Origin: Poronia punctata
Lineage: Eukaryota; Ascomycota; Sordariomycetes; Xylariales; Xylariaceae
Direction of reading: 5' to 3'
Length of the DNA: 64,000 bases
NCBI GenBank assembly: GCA_022579005.1
Contig: MU401489.1
Coordinates: 124,001 to 188,000, forward strand
The position numbers were made by a program, and so were the translations under genes. Below, in pieces: positions 10,938 through 22,600 of the stretch; the first letter of the stretch is position 1; the number at the start of each line of letters is the position of its first letter. The notes beneath the pieces are model-generated. The model was not told the origin of the DNA and did no database searches. It was given only the letters and a program-made list of their open reading frames with translations.

Positions 10938-11898
10938 GCCAATCCTGTTTCCTTTTGCGAGTTGCTTTGTATTACCTACCTCAAGCTTTATATCTCCAAA
11001 ACTACGAGTACGTACTCGCCACAAACACAAACATGATAAATGTATGGATACATGTAGGTAGATAGCAACTCGAGAATTCAAAATAGTATACTTGCTTACC
11101 TTGCCTATTTAGAGCCAGTTACGAGTACTCGGAGCAGGCAGGCGGGCGGCAAGTGGTGCTTTGGAAGGCAACTCCCTTAGATTTGGGCGCTGCACGTACA
11201 TTGAAGTGAAACTAACAGTATAAGTGCCCATCAACGCTAGATGTGGAGGTAGGTAGGTATTGCACCCTTTGTATTTGTACGAGTAGGTAAGGTAAGGTAT
11301 TCATAGTGCCCAGGGGGGTCATTCATAACAAGAATGATGTTACTACCTGGTACTACATTTTTTTTATTACGAGCATTACTATTTGCAGTCTCGAGGAAGA
11401 AGTTGGGATTACTTGTGCAGATTTCGAATAATAACGGTTGGATGCGTATATCACTTTATTAACAACCTTACAAGCCCCTTGGTGCTAGGTAGGTTACCTA
11501 CAAGGCCATTGCGGACAGTTTGAAAGCTCCTTAATCATTCTGTAATCTCAAATAAAGCTATATATCAAGTCAGCGGAGATGTTGCTAAGCAAAGTAGGTA
11601 GAGCGAGACAAGTTGGTACTTACCTTATCCAGTTGGAAAGTCAAGGTGCCGACACGTCTTTTTTTTTTTTTTTATAATTCCGGCAGACATATCGGCATAT
11701 GCCACGGTACTAGCTTTAACTATCTAATACCGGCTCTTGATCATCATGTCATGTCATGTCATGTCATGTCATGCCATCCATCCGCCCGCAGGAGAATATC
11801 TCGTCTGCTCTCGATAGAGGGGAACCGTATATCTCTCTTTAAGGGTGCCAGAGAACCCGACGGGGCTTTTCGGTCGAAGAAGTCATCCGGCGAGCATC
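9605..11898. other. intergenic, low-complexity rich
   Basis: A 2.3-kb region between the 3' ends of the Cep57-like gene and Y14. It holds an A run at 10818, a T run of about 32 (10904-10935), GTTGT/GTCGT pentamers (10618-10648), an ATGTC pentamer array (11745-11773), and many copies of the GGTAGGTA/TACCTACC motif (for example 10528-10600, 10671-10681, 11250-11260). No gene recognised. Confidence 0.5.
11745..11773 (+). repeat. ATGTC pentanucleotide microsatellite
   Basis: About five to six perfect copies of ATGTC in tandem, in the 3' flank of the Y14 gene. Confidence 0.9.
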
Positions 11899-12517
11899 CT
11901 ATGCATCACCGCCACCTCCTCCACCTCCACCTCGTCTACCTTCCGGGCTCCGACTCCGACTCCGACTGCGACTCCGGCTACGACTTCTAACGCGTCCCCC
12001 TCCTCCACCACGATGTGACTGTCGCGCCCCACGACCTCCCTTACCGGGCGGTGGGCGTACAAATGCAAAATCGACATTGATTGTCTGGTTGAGGAGTCTC
12101 GTCTCATGGGCGCCGTCGATGGCTGCGCGGGCTTCTTGGAGAGTTGGGTATTCGATGAGTGCATATCCCTGTATAACGCAAAAAAAAAAAGAAATTAGCA
12201 AGATGGATAAATTAAATAAATAAAAACCTTGATATTTTGACCATGGGAGACTTTTGATATTAATTAATTACCTTGACGTAACCACTTCTACGATCAAGAT
12301 TCAGATGCAGATTCTTAATCTCGCCAAAATCGGCAAACTTGTCGTGGAGAGCCTCCTCGTCTGCTTCCTCGTGTACGTTCGTCACCATGATGATCCAGCC
12401 CTCGATGGAGCGCACGGCTGTCGCTTTGCCGTGCGTCTGCATGTCGCCGACTTTGGCTTGGTTGGTCTCCTCGGGGGAGCCGGGCTCGTCGACGTCCATT
12501 GTTTCTACGTCTGCCAT
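11899..12517 (-). CDS. Y14/RBM8A, exon junction complex RNA-binding protein
   Basis: Two exons on the minus strand, 12272-12517 and 11899-12168, are joined in phase 0 across a 103-nt intron (GTAATT to TATACAG), giving 171 residues. The single RRM spans about residues 40-120, with RNP2-like IIMVTNV and RNP1-like KGYALIEY. The linker segment [18 protein letters not shown] is diagnostic of Y14. The tail is a Gly-rich then alternating RS stretch ending in a Gly run, encoded by a CGGAGTCGGAGT-type repeat. Y14 pairs with Mago nashi to form the core of the exon junction complex, deposited upstream of splice junctions. Its presence fits a genome whose genes here are intron-rich. Length is normal for the family. 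It is divergent from the Pfa4-like gene. Confidence 0.93.
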
Positions 12518-13769
12518 GATTTGTTTATGGGCAAGGGAAGAAACTGATTGTTGTTTTGGTTCTAGTGTTCTTGTATATTATAGCAGTCTTGAGCTTTGTT
12601 CGTGCTTTGGTGGTGGTTATTGATTGATTGATTGACTTGGAGGAGTACTGGGCGTAGGTCGGGTGGGTCTCGAATGATGGTGCAGCTGGCAGCCAGGTGA
12701 GTGTGCTTCAGGATCCAGGGGAGGTCCTGTTGACGTACGAGTACATGTAGAAATTAAAGTATTGAAAAAACGACGGGAGAAATAGATTGAGACGACCGCT
12801 CTGTATTGTTGGCTTGTTTTCTCTCCTATGTGTACATATAGATATATGCCAGGCCTTTTCTTGTTTGACATATCCCCGAATGCGAACCATCTCTCGTGTA
12901 TCAGAAACCCTCCAGCTCTCGTATTCGTAACGACATGGGCCGTATAACCATAAAATATTTAGAATCTAGGTACCTACTCGTACGAGTCTGAAGCATCATC
13001 AAATGGCATTGTAGGTAGATATCCCAAGGCGGTAACTTGCCTGTATTCGTGAATTTTGTTATATACAAACATCACCCGTTGCGCCCAGCCTAGGTTAGGT
13101 TTTATGTGTATGTATGTTAGATGACCATAAAATGAAGGGTGATTTACACGGGCACAACTTCCCTGAGTATTAATTAGAGTGACTAATGCATAGATTATGT
13201 ATTTAATTACAAAGAGATAATGTTCAACTTTACGTATGATCCGTTCAATTACGAAAGGAAAAGGGAATCGGTGTTTTAAAGATACCATTTCGCGTCCCGG
13301 TTGACAAAAGCATCATCCGAAGTACACCTACAAGTACAATTAGGGCGATGCAAGCTACCCTGAAATCTAACAATAGTATTGGCCCACACCTGCATCTACC
13401 GGTCCCCTGCAGTTGATGCCCGTACTCGTAAGCCCCCCTGCCCCACACCTGCCATCAAGCAAAAACGTGCCTGAATCATCTTGAACTTACAAACCATCTC
13501 GACTCATCGACACCAGCACCTTCATCATTACATATGTATCTAGGTACTTGACGTAGAATTGAAGGGTAGTCAGTCACCGCTTATAAAGAATACCTCTTTA
13601 ATTTACCTCACAGAGCAGAAAATAAATCCATAAGTGCTCAGGCGAACCATCGACGCGAGATACACACACACACAACCCTATCTCGTACTTTATTTTACTT
13701 TACTTTACTTCTCATGGCCTAATCTTACTTTCTTATCCTTCGTTTTACGTATACACACACAAAGACAAA
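12518..13769. other. divergent intergenic region
   Basis: 1.25 kb between Y14 (-) and the Pfa4-like gene (+), presumably with both promoters. The last 100 bases before the Pfa4 start are pyrimidine-rich (TTTTACTTTACTTTAC at about 13691). No coding signal. Confidence 0.5.
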
Positions 13770-15371
13770 ATGGCCTTCCTCGTAGGCTCCACGGCCCTAC
13801 AACTCCAACGTCTCGCCGTCCCCGCCGCCACAATCCTAATCGCCATTCTCGGGTACGGCTCGCAGATATTATTCGCCACGTCTCCGGACCTCGAACCAGG
13901 ACCTCTAACCCAGACACAAAGCCGGGTTTTCAACTGTCTTTTAGCATGTTTATGGTGGACGTATTGGCGAGCATGTACCGTCGATCCGGGACGGTACATA
14001 ATCCCACATGCCACAAAAAAAACCAAAGCAGCAGCGGGAGAAAAGGATGATGACGAGAATGACGAGACTGAACCCCGTCGTCGTCGCCGCTGGTGTCGTA
14101 AATGCTCGGCCCCCAAACCCCCCCGCGCCCACCACTGCAAGATCTGTCGTCGGTGCATCCCGAAGATGGACCACCACTGTCCGTGGACGGGGAACTGCGT
14201 CTCGTTGCAGACGTATCCGCATTTTGTCCGCTTCGTAATCTACACCAACATGTCGCTCTGGACGTTGGCATATTTCCTCGTGCGGCGCTTCGTCGCTCTC
14301 TGGCACACGAGACATTTACCCGCTTATCTGGGCCCGACGCCCGGACAGCTGGCTGCGCTGGCGACGTTGAGTTTCCTGGGGTTTCTGACGACCTTGGCGT
14401 TGGGGATTATTCTGTTTACTACCTTGCGGAGTTGGGTGTTTAATACCACGACGATTGAGGATTGGGAAATTGAAAGGCATGAGGCCGTTTTGCACCGGCG
14501 AGGGAGTGGCGGTGGTGAAGAAGATTGGTGGGGACCGTCCGGGGGTGGCATGGCTATGACCGATCCTGTAGAGTTTCCTTATGATGTGGGCATATGGAAT
14601 AACATGGTGCAGGCCATGGGGACGCGGAATCCGTTATTCTGGTTTTTCCCCTTTGCGGGCGCTCCGCAAGTCGCTTCCTTACCGGCTGGTTCGACGGTCG
14701 AGGATGTCCTCGCCAAGTTGAATAGCGGTGGGGGAGCTGCCGCGGAGAGGCTCGGTACAGGATGGTTCTACGAAGAGAACGGTCTTAATGATGGCGAGGG
14801 AATGTGGCCGCCCGTCGACCCCGATAAAGTGCGGAATGCCCGTCTTTGGCGTCGGCGACAACAAGAAGAAGAACAGCATCAACAGAACCAGGGACAAAGT
14901 CGGGGACTTGATTTGGGTCCGGAAGCTTTCCGTCGTAGACAGGAGAGAGATCTTCAACGGTGGCGGCGACGGGGGCAGCAGGGGGATGGTGGTGGTGGTG
15001 GTAATAACGCCATGGCGGAGATTATGGACGAACTCGAAGAGACAGATGTTAATAATAATGCGTTGGAGGAGGGGGATGATTACGATTTCATAGAAGAGGC
15101 TTATTCCCGACGACGGCCGATACAAAATATCGTCGTTAGAGAGGGGAAGTCTGGCTGGGTTAATGCGGAGGGCGAACATCTTGGCGATTATGGCGTCGAT
15201 GAGGAAGCAGAGTTTGATGATGATGATGATGCTGATCACTTTGTCTACGAGGGTAATCAAGAGCAAGGGCCGCCGGCGCAGTCGATAGACTTGGATGATG
15301 AAGAGGATATTCCTTTGGCAGAGCTGATACGACGGAGAAAGGTCCGGACGCATGATGGAGATGATACATGA
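13770..15371 (+). CDS. pfa4: DHHC palmitoyltransferase, Pfa4-like
   Basis: A single-exon gene of 533 residues. Two N-terminal membrane segments (about 10-35 and 53-70) precede a cytosolic DHHC cysteine-rich domain: WCRKCSAPKPPRAHHC, then CRRCIPKMDHHCPWTGNCV, with the catalytic DHHC at 134-137. Two more membrane segments follow (about 150-180 and 195-220), and a TTIEDWEIERHE segment matches the TTxE motif of DHHC enzymes. The overall order matches Pfa4, an ER protein S-acyltransferase that in budding yeast palmitoylates chitin synthase Chs3. The tail from about residue 230 is long, acidic and low-complexity with Asp runs (near residue 490), longer than yeast Pfa4. It is convergent with the myosin gene, with 511 bases between stops. 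Confidence 0.9.
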   Translation: MAFLVGSTALQLQRLAVPAATILIAILGYGSQILFATSPDLEPGPLTQTQSRVFNCLLACLWWTYWRACTVDPGRYIIPHATKKTKAAAGEKDDDENDETEPRRRRRWCRKCSAPKPPRAHHCKICRRCIPKMDHHCPWTGNCVSLQTYPHFVRFVIYTNMSLWTLAYFLVRRFVALWHTRHLPAYLGPTPGQLAALATLSFLGFLTTLALGIILFTTLRSWVFNTTTIEDWEIERHEAVLHRRGSGGGEEDWWGPSGGGMAMTDPVEFPYDVGIWNNMVQAMGTRNPLFWFFPFAGAPQVASLPAGSTVEDVLAKLNSGGGAAAERLGTGWFYEENGLNDGEGMWPPVDPDKVRNARLWRRRQQEEEQHQQNQGQSRGLDLGPEAFRRRQERDLQRWRRRGQQGDGGGGGNNAMAEIMDELEETDVNNNALEEGDDYDFIEEAYSRRRPIQNIVVREGKSGWVNAEGEHLGDYGVDEEAEFDDDDDADHFVYEGNQEQGPPAQSIDLDDEEDIPLAELIRRRKVRTHDGDDT

Positions 15372-15882
15372 ATTAGGTACAGAGCAGGCTAGCATATCTA
15401 CATAGATCCGTAAACCCCTAATAATGTTTAGACGTTAAATGAGCAGCAGACCTTGGTATAATCACACGTGTTTGTGTTTGTTTTTTCGCTGTCATCCTTT
15501 TAAAGCAGGTCGTCTACAATTCTGTCAACTTCAATCTGTTCTATATCTAGCGCGGCTACAATTGCACCGTTCATCAGCCATGGGGGCCTGAGCCTCCTTT
15601 CTCTGTCCCAACTAAGTAGCCTCTTCCCTTCAAACTTGCTAATTAGCGTACACTTGCGCTTCATGGCAAACCATCATTAAATAAATGCGATTGTTGTTTC
15701 GGTAAGGAAGCCGTGCGTTTGGGGAGAGGTTTGCTTTGCGTTTCGCCTGTGTCTTCACCCGTCATAATCATCAAGGGGTGCCTTTACTTCATTTCATTGA
15801 AACCGACGATTCCCGTCTGTAATTCACACCCCATCCTCTACCGAATGAATTTACCGAATTCCTCTGTGCTTACGGTAGTAAT
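15372..15882. other. convergent 3' intergenic region
   Basis: Shared 3' region of the Pfa4-like and myosin genes. Likely 3' UTRs and polyadenylation sites of both strands; nothing else seen. Confidence 0.5.
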
Positions 15883-18800
15883 CTACCATTCGTCATCGTC
15901 ATCCTGTTTTCGCATCGCGTTCTTTCTCGCATTAAGTGCGTCATTCAAAGCACCAGCGAGGCCTGGCGTAGGCGTGTTACTCCTGCTACTACTCGAGCTG
16001 TCCGTGTTCAAGCTCATCCCAGAGTCTCGAGGTTGTAGACCAGCTGCTCTTTTAGCCGCACTCGGTCGTTTGGCTGGTGGCTGGGGCGGATTTGGTTTTG
16101 CCCGACCGTTTGCCGGCGGAGGTGCAGGAGGAGCGCGAACCAAGTTGGGCGCTGGTGCTACTATCTCCTGGACATATGCCGCCGGGACCCAGGCTTGTCC
16201 CATAGAATTCTTACCAAGCCACCATCCTAAGAATAGTTGGTTAGTTGCCATCCGATATACAGCACCTGTGGTTCTAGTTTTCGTGCTTGCTTACCGTTAT
16301 TTTCCTTCTGGACAATTTCAATTATCTCACCAGCTGTGATGGTAAGTTCATTCTCCCTTTGGCTGACAAAGTCATACAGGACCTTTGCCGTAGCTTTACC
16401 CTTCGCTGCTGGTGGAGGTGGCGGTGGTGGCGGTGCCCGTGCCGACGAAGTAGAGCTCTTGTTTCGAGTATGGCTGGGAATATTGGCTGTCACCGCGGCC
16501 GGAGTAGTAGTGGCCGCCGCTCGAGGAGTCTGTAAAGCTGTAGGAGTCTGTACGGCTGTAGGAGTCCGTACGGCTGCAGGAGTCGGTGCAGCCGCAGGAG
16601 CACGTTTAGCTGCACTTGGCCGGTTTCCTGTGAGCCGCGATGGTCTGCCACCAGGGCCACCGGGCTTGATCAGTCTGCCTCGAAGAATCGGGCGCGGCGG
16701 CACCGGCTTGCGGGCCGGCATAGGACGAGACATGGACGATGGCGACTCGCCCTGCTGAGTGTGGACAGCACCGCTCTTATAGTAGTCGCTGTGTAGTTGC
16801 GAATCCTTCAAAACCTTGACTACCTGCATCTTCCCCGGCTTCTTGGCGTACTCTATTGTCTCGGCAATCTTCAGGCTGAAGATGCCGGGCATCGCTTGTT
16901 GCATGTGGGTGAAAAGTTCCGTCTTGAATGCACAGTTGAGCAACGGATCAGCCGCCTGAGGAGACCCGATGCCCAAGGAAAACCAGTCGTCTCTACATGC
17001 CGAGGTCCCGACGAACTTGATGGTGGTCAACGGGATCGTACGCTCAGCTGATATCTGGGGCTGGCCATTGGCGAGCGTCTGTAATACAATGTAAAACTTG
17101 CTATTGGAAACAACCAGAAGCCGGGGACTCGCTTTGCTAGACCGGCCAAACTTGGTTTCCAGTATTTCGCCACGGCACGAGAATAAGACCTTCTCGTTGC
17201 CCGACATGCCCACGGCATTGCGAACCTGGGCGGCAGACCCTGTCGACTCGTTGATGCCCAGATAGTCGCCCATAAACCGGCGAGAGCCTAGTAAGCTGTA
17301 TCTTCTCCGCTCTTTCCGACCCTGCAGGACCTGATGGCCCTGTTCGCGGAGTTGGAGGTACTGGGTGCCCACGCGTTTCTTTCGCCAGAACCGCTGGATC
17401 CGAGTCGCTGCCTCTGCACGGTATGCTAGGTACGCCCTCCACATCCTCTGTATACGGATGGCCATGTTGTGCCAATATCGGTCACGCATCGTCTCGAGAG
17501 CAAACAACGTCTCGGGGGACTTGATAAAGGCCTTTGTTACGCCCAACTGCCATTCCTCCTTGGGGATATTCGAGTCCTTGAGAATCTGTTTGACAGCCGC
17601 TTCTTCTGTCCCCTGCCAAGTATATTCGCCTGCGTAGGACGTGGCCGGAGACAAGAGGAAGAAACGCTCGACGAACTTTTCAAACGACTGGCGGTACGCA
17701 AAACCTGCACGCCTGATCCGCACATTCTCCTGCAAACCAAGATACTTGATTTGATGGAGCACGTTGGGCACATTGTACTCTGTCGGGGATTTGTTCTCGT
17801 TTGGCTTGATTGTTCGGATATACGACGGCTGGCATTTCATCAGTGTCTCCACGAGGGCATTTGCCGAAGTGCGGATTCTGTCGCCGGCCGTCGGCGGTTG
17901 TCTTCGGTTATCCTGGTCTAACTCTTGCGGGAACAGCGTATGGACGAAGTGGTTAGAGCTCTGTTGGAAGAGGGCCTGGACGCCCTTGAGGAGCTGATCC
18001 TTGTTCTTATCGGTAATACCGTCGACAGTGTAACTGACGTCGCCAGCGTAGTGCTTAATGATGAAGTTGCCTTGACGAGGCGTGAGGTGCGGATGGGACA
18101 TGCCGTTGACGCTCTGCATAAACGTGCGGTCACAGGCAGCAGGATCGGCGTGGGCCGTCTTGGTGGCATCTTTCAGCGCAGAGAACACGCCGACAGGACG
18201 GACCTGTTCGATAAGGTCACACACCACCTTGTTGTCAAAGTACTTGATGGGCGTCCACTGGATCTGCTCTCTGGCATACTCCTCCTGCTCGGCTTTGAGG
18301 GTGAGCTGAATAAAGATTTGTTGTAGCTTTTCGTTGACGTAGTTGATGCAGAGCTGCTCGAAGCTGTTCTTCTCGAAAATTTCGAACCCATAGATATCGA
18401 GAATGCCGATGTTGGTGGATGTCGGTTGTCTAGCCTGAAGTGACTGGTTGATCCTTCCCACTATCCAATCAAACAGATTATTATAAATAGCCATGCTGAG
18501 GGCATCCCGCGTGGAGTTGGCCTGGGCCATGTTGGCGGGGGACTCGATAATCTCGCCTGACCGCGGCGTGAGGACGCGGATTGTTATGCCTTTGATCACC
18601 GACTCTGGCGTTACTTCGAGCAAATAGGCTAAAAAGTCAACGACGGACTGATCCGAAACGGCGGCGTACCCGTCGTCACCTTCGTGGAACTGGATGTTGC
18701 CGGCCCATAATATAGCGGCTAACATGCGGAACACCTCATCCTGCTCAGCTTGTGATAGTCCAATAATCTTCATAGCTTCCAGGGTGTCGCGATACTCGGC

Positions 18801-19682
18801 TAAATCGTCGATTCCATCCACATTGAAGCACTTGGACCGGCTCAGGTAGGCGTATGTCTCGGGTCTCTGAATACCATACATGGTCCTATAGTTTTCCGAG
18901 GCGCCCTTGGCAAACTGGTAGAAAATATGGAAATTTCGCTCGTTGGTGATCTGACCCACCACCCTCGTCTTTTCCAGGAGGTAGTTTGTGATGTCAGCAC
19001 CCACGGGTTCGCCCTTGGCGTTGAAGTGTATCTGCAGGTATTTGCCGAATCGCGACGAGTTATTGTTACGCAGTGTCTTGGCGTTTCCGAAAGACTCGAG
19101 CAAGGGATTTGTGGCCAGCACCATGTCCTTTATTTGCTTGATTTCTCCGCTCTCGCCCCCTGAGACGTTGGCGATATATTGCATGATGCGCTTCGCAGCC
19201 TCTGTCTTGCCGGCGCCCGACTCGCCGGAAATAATAACGCACTGGTTGTCTCTGTATGCCTTCATGTTATAGTAAGCCGACTCGGCGATTGCGAATACGT
19301 GGGGCGGCATCTCGAGACGGTTCTTCCCCCTGTAGGAGTCGAGGACCTCGTCGGTGTAGATGCCGAGATCGCGGAAGGGGTTGACGGAGACCAAGACATG
19401 GCCGATGTAGGTATATATCTCGCGGCCCTCGAATCGCTTCTTCAAGTTCTCGTTTATAGCCTCGTTTGAGACTTTGCTGAGCAGCGTCAGATCCGAGACG
19501 CCTATTTCCTTCTTCTTGGTCGTTTCGAAAGTAGCTTTCATTGGCCTTGCACCAGCCTGAGCCCCACCGGCTCGTCCCCCGCCTCCTGTCTTGTCTTTCG
19601 GACGTCTACTGATACCCTACATCGTCGCGCCTAGGTAAGCAAGTCGAAATGGCGCTGAGGCCGGATATCTGCGACGTACCAT
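15883..19682 (-). CDS. myo1: class I myosin (Myo1/MyoA)
   Basis: Three coding exons on the minus strand: 19680-19682 (only the ATG), 16295-19616 and 15883-16226, giving 1222 residues. The intron 19617-19679 (GTACGT to GATGTAG) is needed to give the conserved start [10 protein letters not shown]. The second intron (16227-16294) splits the SH3 domain. Order: motor head with P-loop GESGAGKT (132-139), [20 protein letters not shown] relay region, two IQ motifs ([25 protein letters not shown]), TH1 membrane-binding tail, a Pro/Ala-rich TH2 with [11 protein letters not shown] repeats, SH3 ([17 protein letters not shown] to [10 protein letters not shown]), and an acidic C-terminus DDDDEW for Arp2/3. 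It works in actin patches, endocytosis and hyphal polarity. The residue 16 before the DALSMA motif, the TEDS site, is Glu. Confidence 0.97.
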
Positions 19683-22600
19683 GATGACTTTGCATGAACT
19701 GTGTCGCCAGCCGGGGGGCCAGAGGTAGAGACGGCGGTTGACGGCCGGTACAAAGCACACAGAACGACGCTTTTGAAGGGCTGGCGGGAGCGACGATAAA
19801 ATAGCAACAACACAAAGAATATGCAGAAGCGATTGTGAAGAGGGTAGCGACCAGATAGGAAATCCTCCGTAGGCGGAAAAGTGTTGGTTTCGCAAAGTGT
19901 CGCTCTCGCTTTGGCGATCCCGCTTGAATCGGGTTCCCTGGATTGACTTGACAGTGCCTGGCCGCCAAGCGCTAATGCAACCAGCGACGTAATGTAACGG
20001 GGCTTGGTTTACGTGGCGGCGGGCTGTTGAGCGTGGCTGAGCCCAATATAGCTCCCTACAATCCCGTTGGACTTGTTCAGCTTTCGCGGGGCTGCGTCGT
20101 AATGTGCTGGAGCCCCTGGAAGCTGGTACAGCTGTTGGTAATGCTGTACTGGCAAGCTACGAGTAAATCTGTTGAAGTCCTGACAACTGATCATCTTTAT
20201 CGTCAACCTACAGTTCATAGTTCCAACACTTCACTATAGTGTTGGCATATATGTGTACGAGAAGCTTGAACTTACCACAACCCAGAAAACCGCCGAGGTT
20301 GGTTTTTATTTTCAACTAGACCTTGCCTTATTGTTTAACTCGTACTAGGTTACCAGTACCTATTTAAACTTAAGTTATAAGAATCTAGTCTGACTCAGTT
20401 ATTTATACATCTTCGAACATGAGCAAGGTAGGCGCGATAAAGGCGCTTATAAACTTGACGTTGAGATTAGGGAGATCTCAAATACCTAAACCTAGGAATA
20501 TGAGTGTCTGATCCTAGGCCTGGGTAGTGAATTGTCCATAGCCCCAAAAACGAGCGTGGCCCCATTCAAGCTGTTGGAGTCTGAGAGAGTGTGGGGTGGC
20601 ATGATTGATGACAACGCGTGTGCTTGTATTGTAATACGTGTAGTAGAGCGTATAGATAGCCGACGCGGCCAAATAAATTTCTGCTGGACACCTGCATGTC
20701 GACTCCCAAAATCAAATGAGTTCGTAAAAACGAATCACATGGTTCGGTGAGACGTCGTGCCTTTGCCAAGCGAAGAGGAGACAAGCATCGTCAGTTCATG
20801 ATGAAGGTCCGCCTCTGTGACTGATAAAATGGTTTCGTGGGGTATTATCTAGCTCATCAGAAAACATCTACTAATCCTGTCCTCGCCTCTAGAAGTGGTA
20901 AAAAGACTTTGCGTCCGTACTTGATATGTCGCTGCGCCAAATTTGCTGAATCTTGAATTACTTGTTTTGAGGACGATGATTACAGGGTAGGGCATGCTAA
21001 AATGGTGACAGACATCCATCCAATTACTTGGCGTCCTGGTCAACTAATTGACACTTTTATCTTCACGACGTAAATTTCCCCGGAGTTGAGCTCACGGAGG
21101 CGAAGAAGACAATCATGTGTAATTATATTATTTATTGACCTGTTATGAAGGGTGACAGATTGTGTGTCAAACTTGACGGCGAAAACACTCCCTCCTGCAG
21201 GGTTGAACGGGCCCAACGGGGCTCATCGGTGTCGCAGACCCCGGCGTGTCCAGCAAAAGAGAAACCATCGGTGCAGGACTTGGCATACTCTGCGACATAT
21301 GGAATATAATTCCCAGACATTCCCGGTTCCATCTGGAGCCCACTCCTTGGCGTTACCTTGAAGTATCAAGTTCCGGTATGTCTGCAACTTGTAGGCGCCA
21401 GACCAATTTCTAGGTCGGCCCTTTGTTGGAGCGCTTCGCCAAAGTGTTACGAGTTTGAGTTCATCTGGCTCAAATGTGAGTCGCTGCGAAATAGTCGTAT
21501 TTTATTCCCTAACCAGTATGTGATGTTCCTGTGAGAATGGGGCCAACAAAAGGCGAGCCGGCCAGTCTCTCGTCGTGAACTGCGGATAGTATCCGAGTGC
21601 GTATACTAGACGTGCTAGAATATATCGACGTACATATTCTCTGACCCAACACAGAGCAATGATGGGTCACCGTATTCTCTGCTCAGACATTAGAGTAAGC
21701 CGTTTAACTACATTCTTGTCTCTGTAATGACATTCGAGATTTGGGCAGCAAGAAGAAAGGGAAAAGAAGGGATGTGATCACAGGCCATATGAGGTCTGAT
21801 TGCACCTATATATACTCTTTTCCCGTCTCGAGCTCTCTTGAGCCTCATTCTTGGCCACGTAGAGATGGCCTGATCATTCCTGTCGTACGATTTGTAAACG
21901 GATCAACTACGCAAAAACCAGGCTCAGATCACACCTTTTCCAGGGAGTCGGTAGACTAGGAGGATTTATCATGATTAGGTGTATCTAGGCCCTTGGTCCG
22001 GATTGTCTGTACGACCTTGCAGCGCTATCGCAACAGCCCCAAGGAGTGCCAGGGACGTTGGCGTCAATGTTGACTTGGAGCGAACTCTTGCATGCATTTA
22101 GGTGCGGGGACTGAAATACTGCGTACTTATTATGTAGGTACTTTAACCTGATACTACGCAGAGGGTATTGGTCACGATGCAACTTTACTCACAAGTACAC
22201 GTACTTTAAGCAAGTAGGTACCTACTCTTAACCTCATGTACCTCACGTAGGATCTCTGCCGATTCACAGCAGGCCTTATGTCATAAGTAGGTAAGTACCT
22301 AATTGAGGCAGGCACGGCAGGTAGAGCACAACATTGAGCATGGTACCTGACGAAAATAAGCATAATACCCAAGCGGCCGTTGCTAGACTCTAGGTTAAGC
22401 TTGGCGATCTGTCCATCACTGGCGCTAGTCCGTTCACATTTGATTCCAATCTGTAACGGGAATTTGGAAGATGGGGTTGGACTGGCAGAACTGGGTCTAT
22501 CCCGTATGTTATTGTCTGCCCCTTGTCCGTTTCGCGGTGTCACCCGTTTCTTCAACCTGATTGGCTGTACATATAATGTCCTGGTGGCAGTGGACGAATC

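Noticed and set aside
13745..14158. 137-codon minus-strand frame across the Pfa4 start
   Set aside because: Antisense of the DHHC gene, with no independent support.
14679..15395. 238-codon minus-strand frame opposite the Pfa4 tail
   Set aside because: Ile/Leu-rich antisense of Asp/Glu-rich low-complexity codons.
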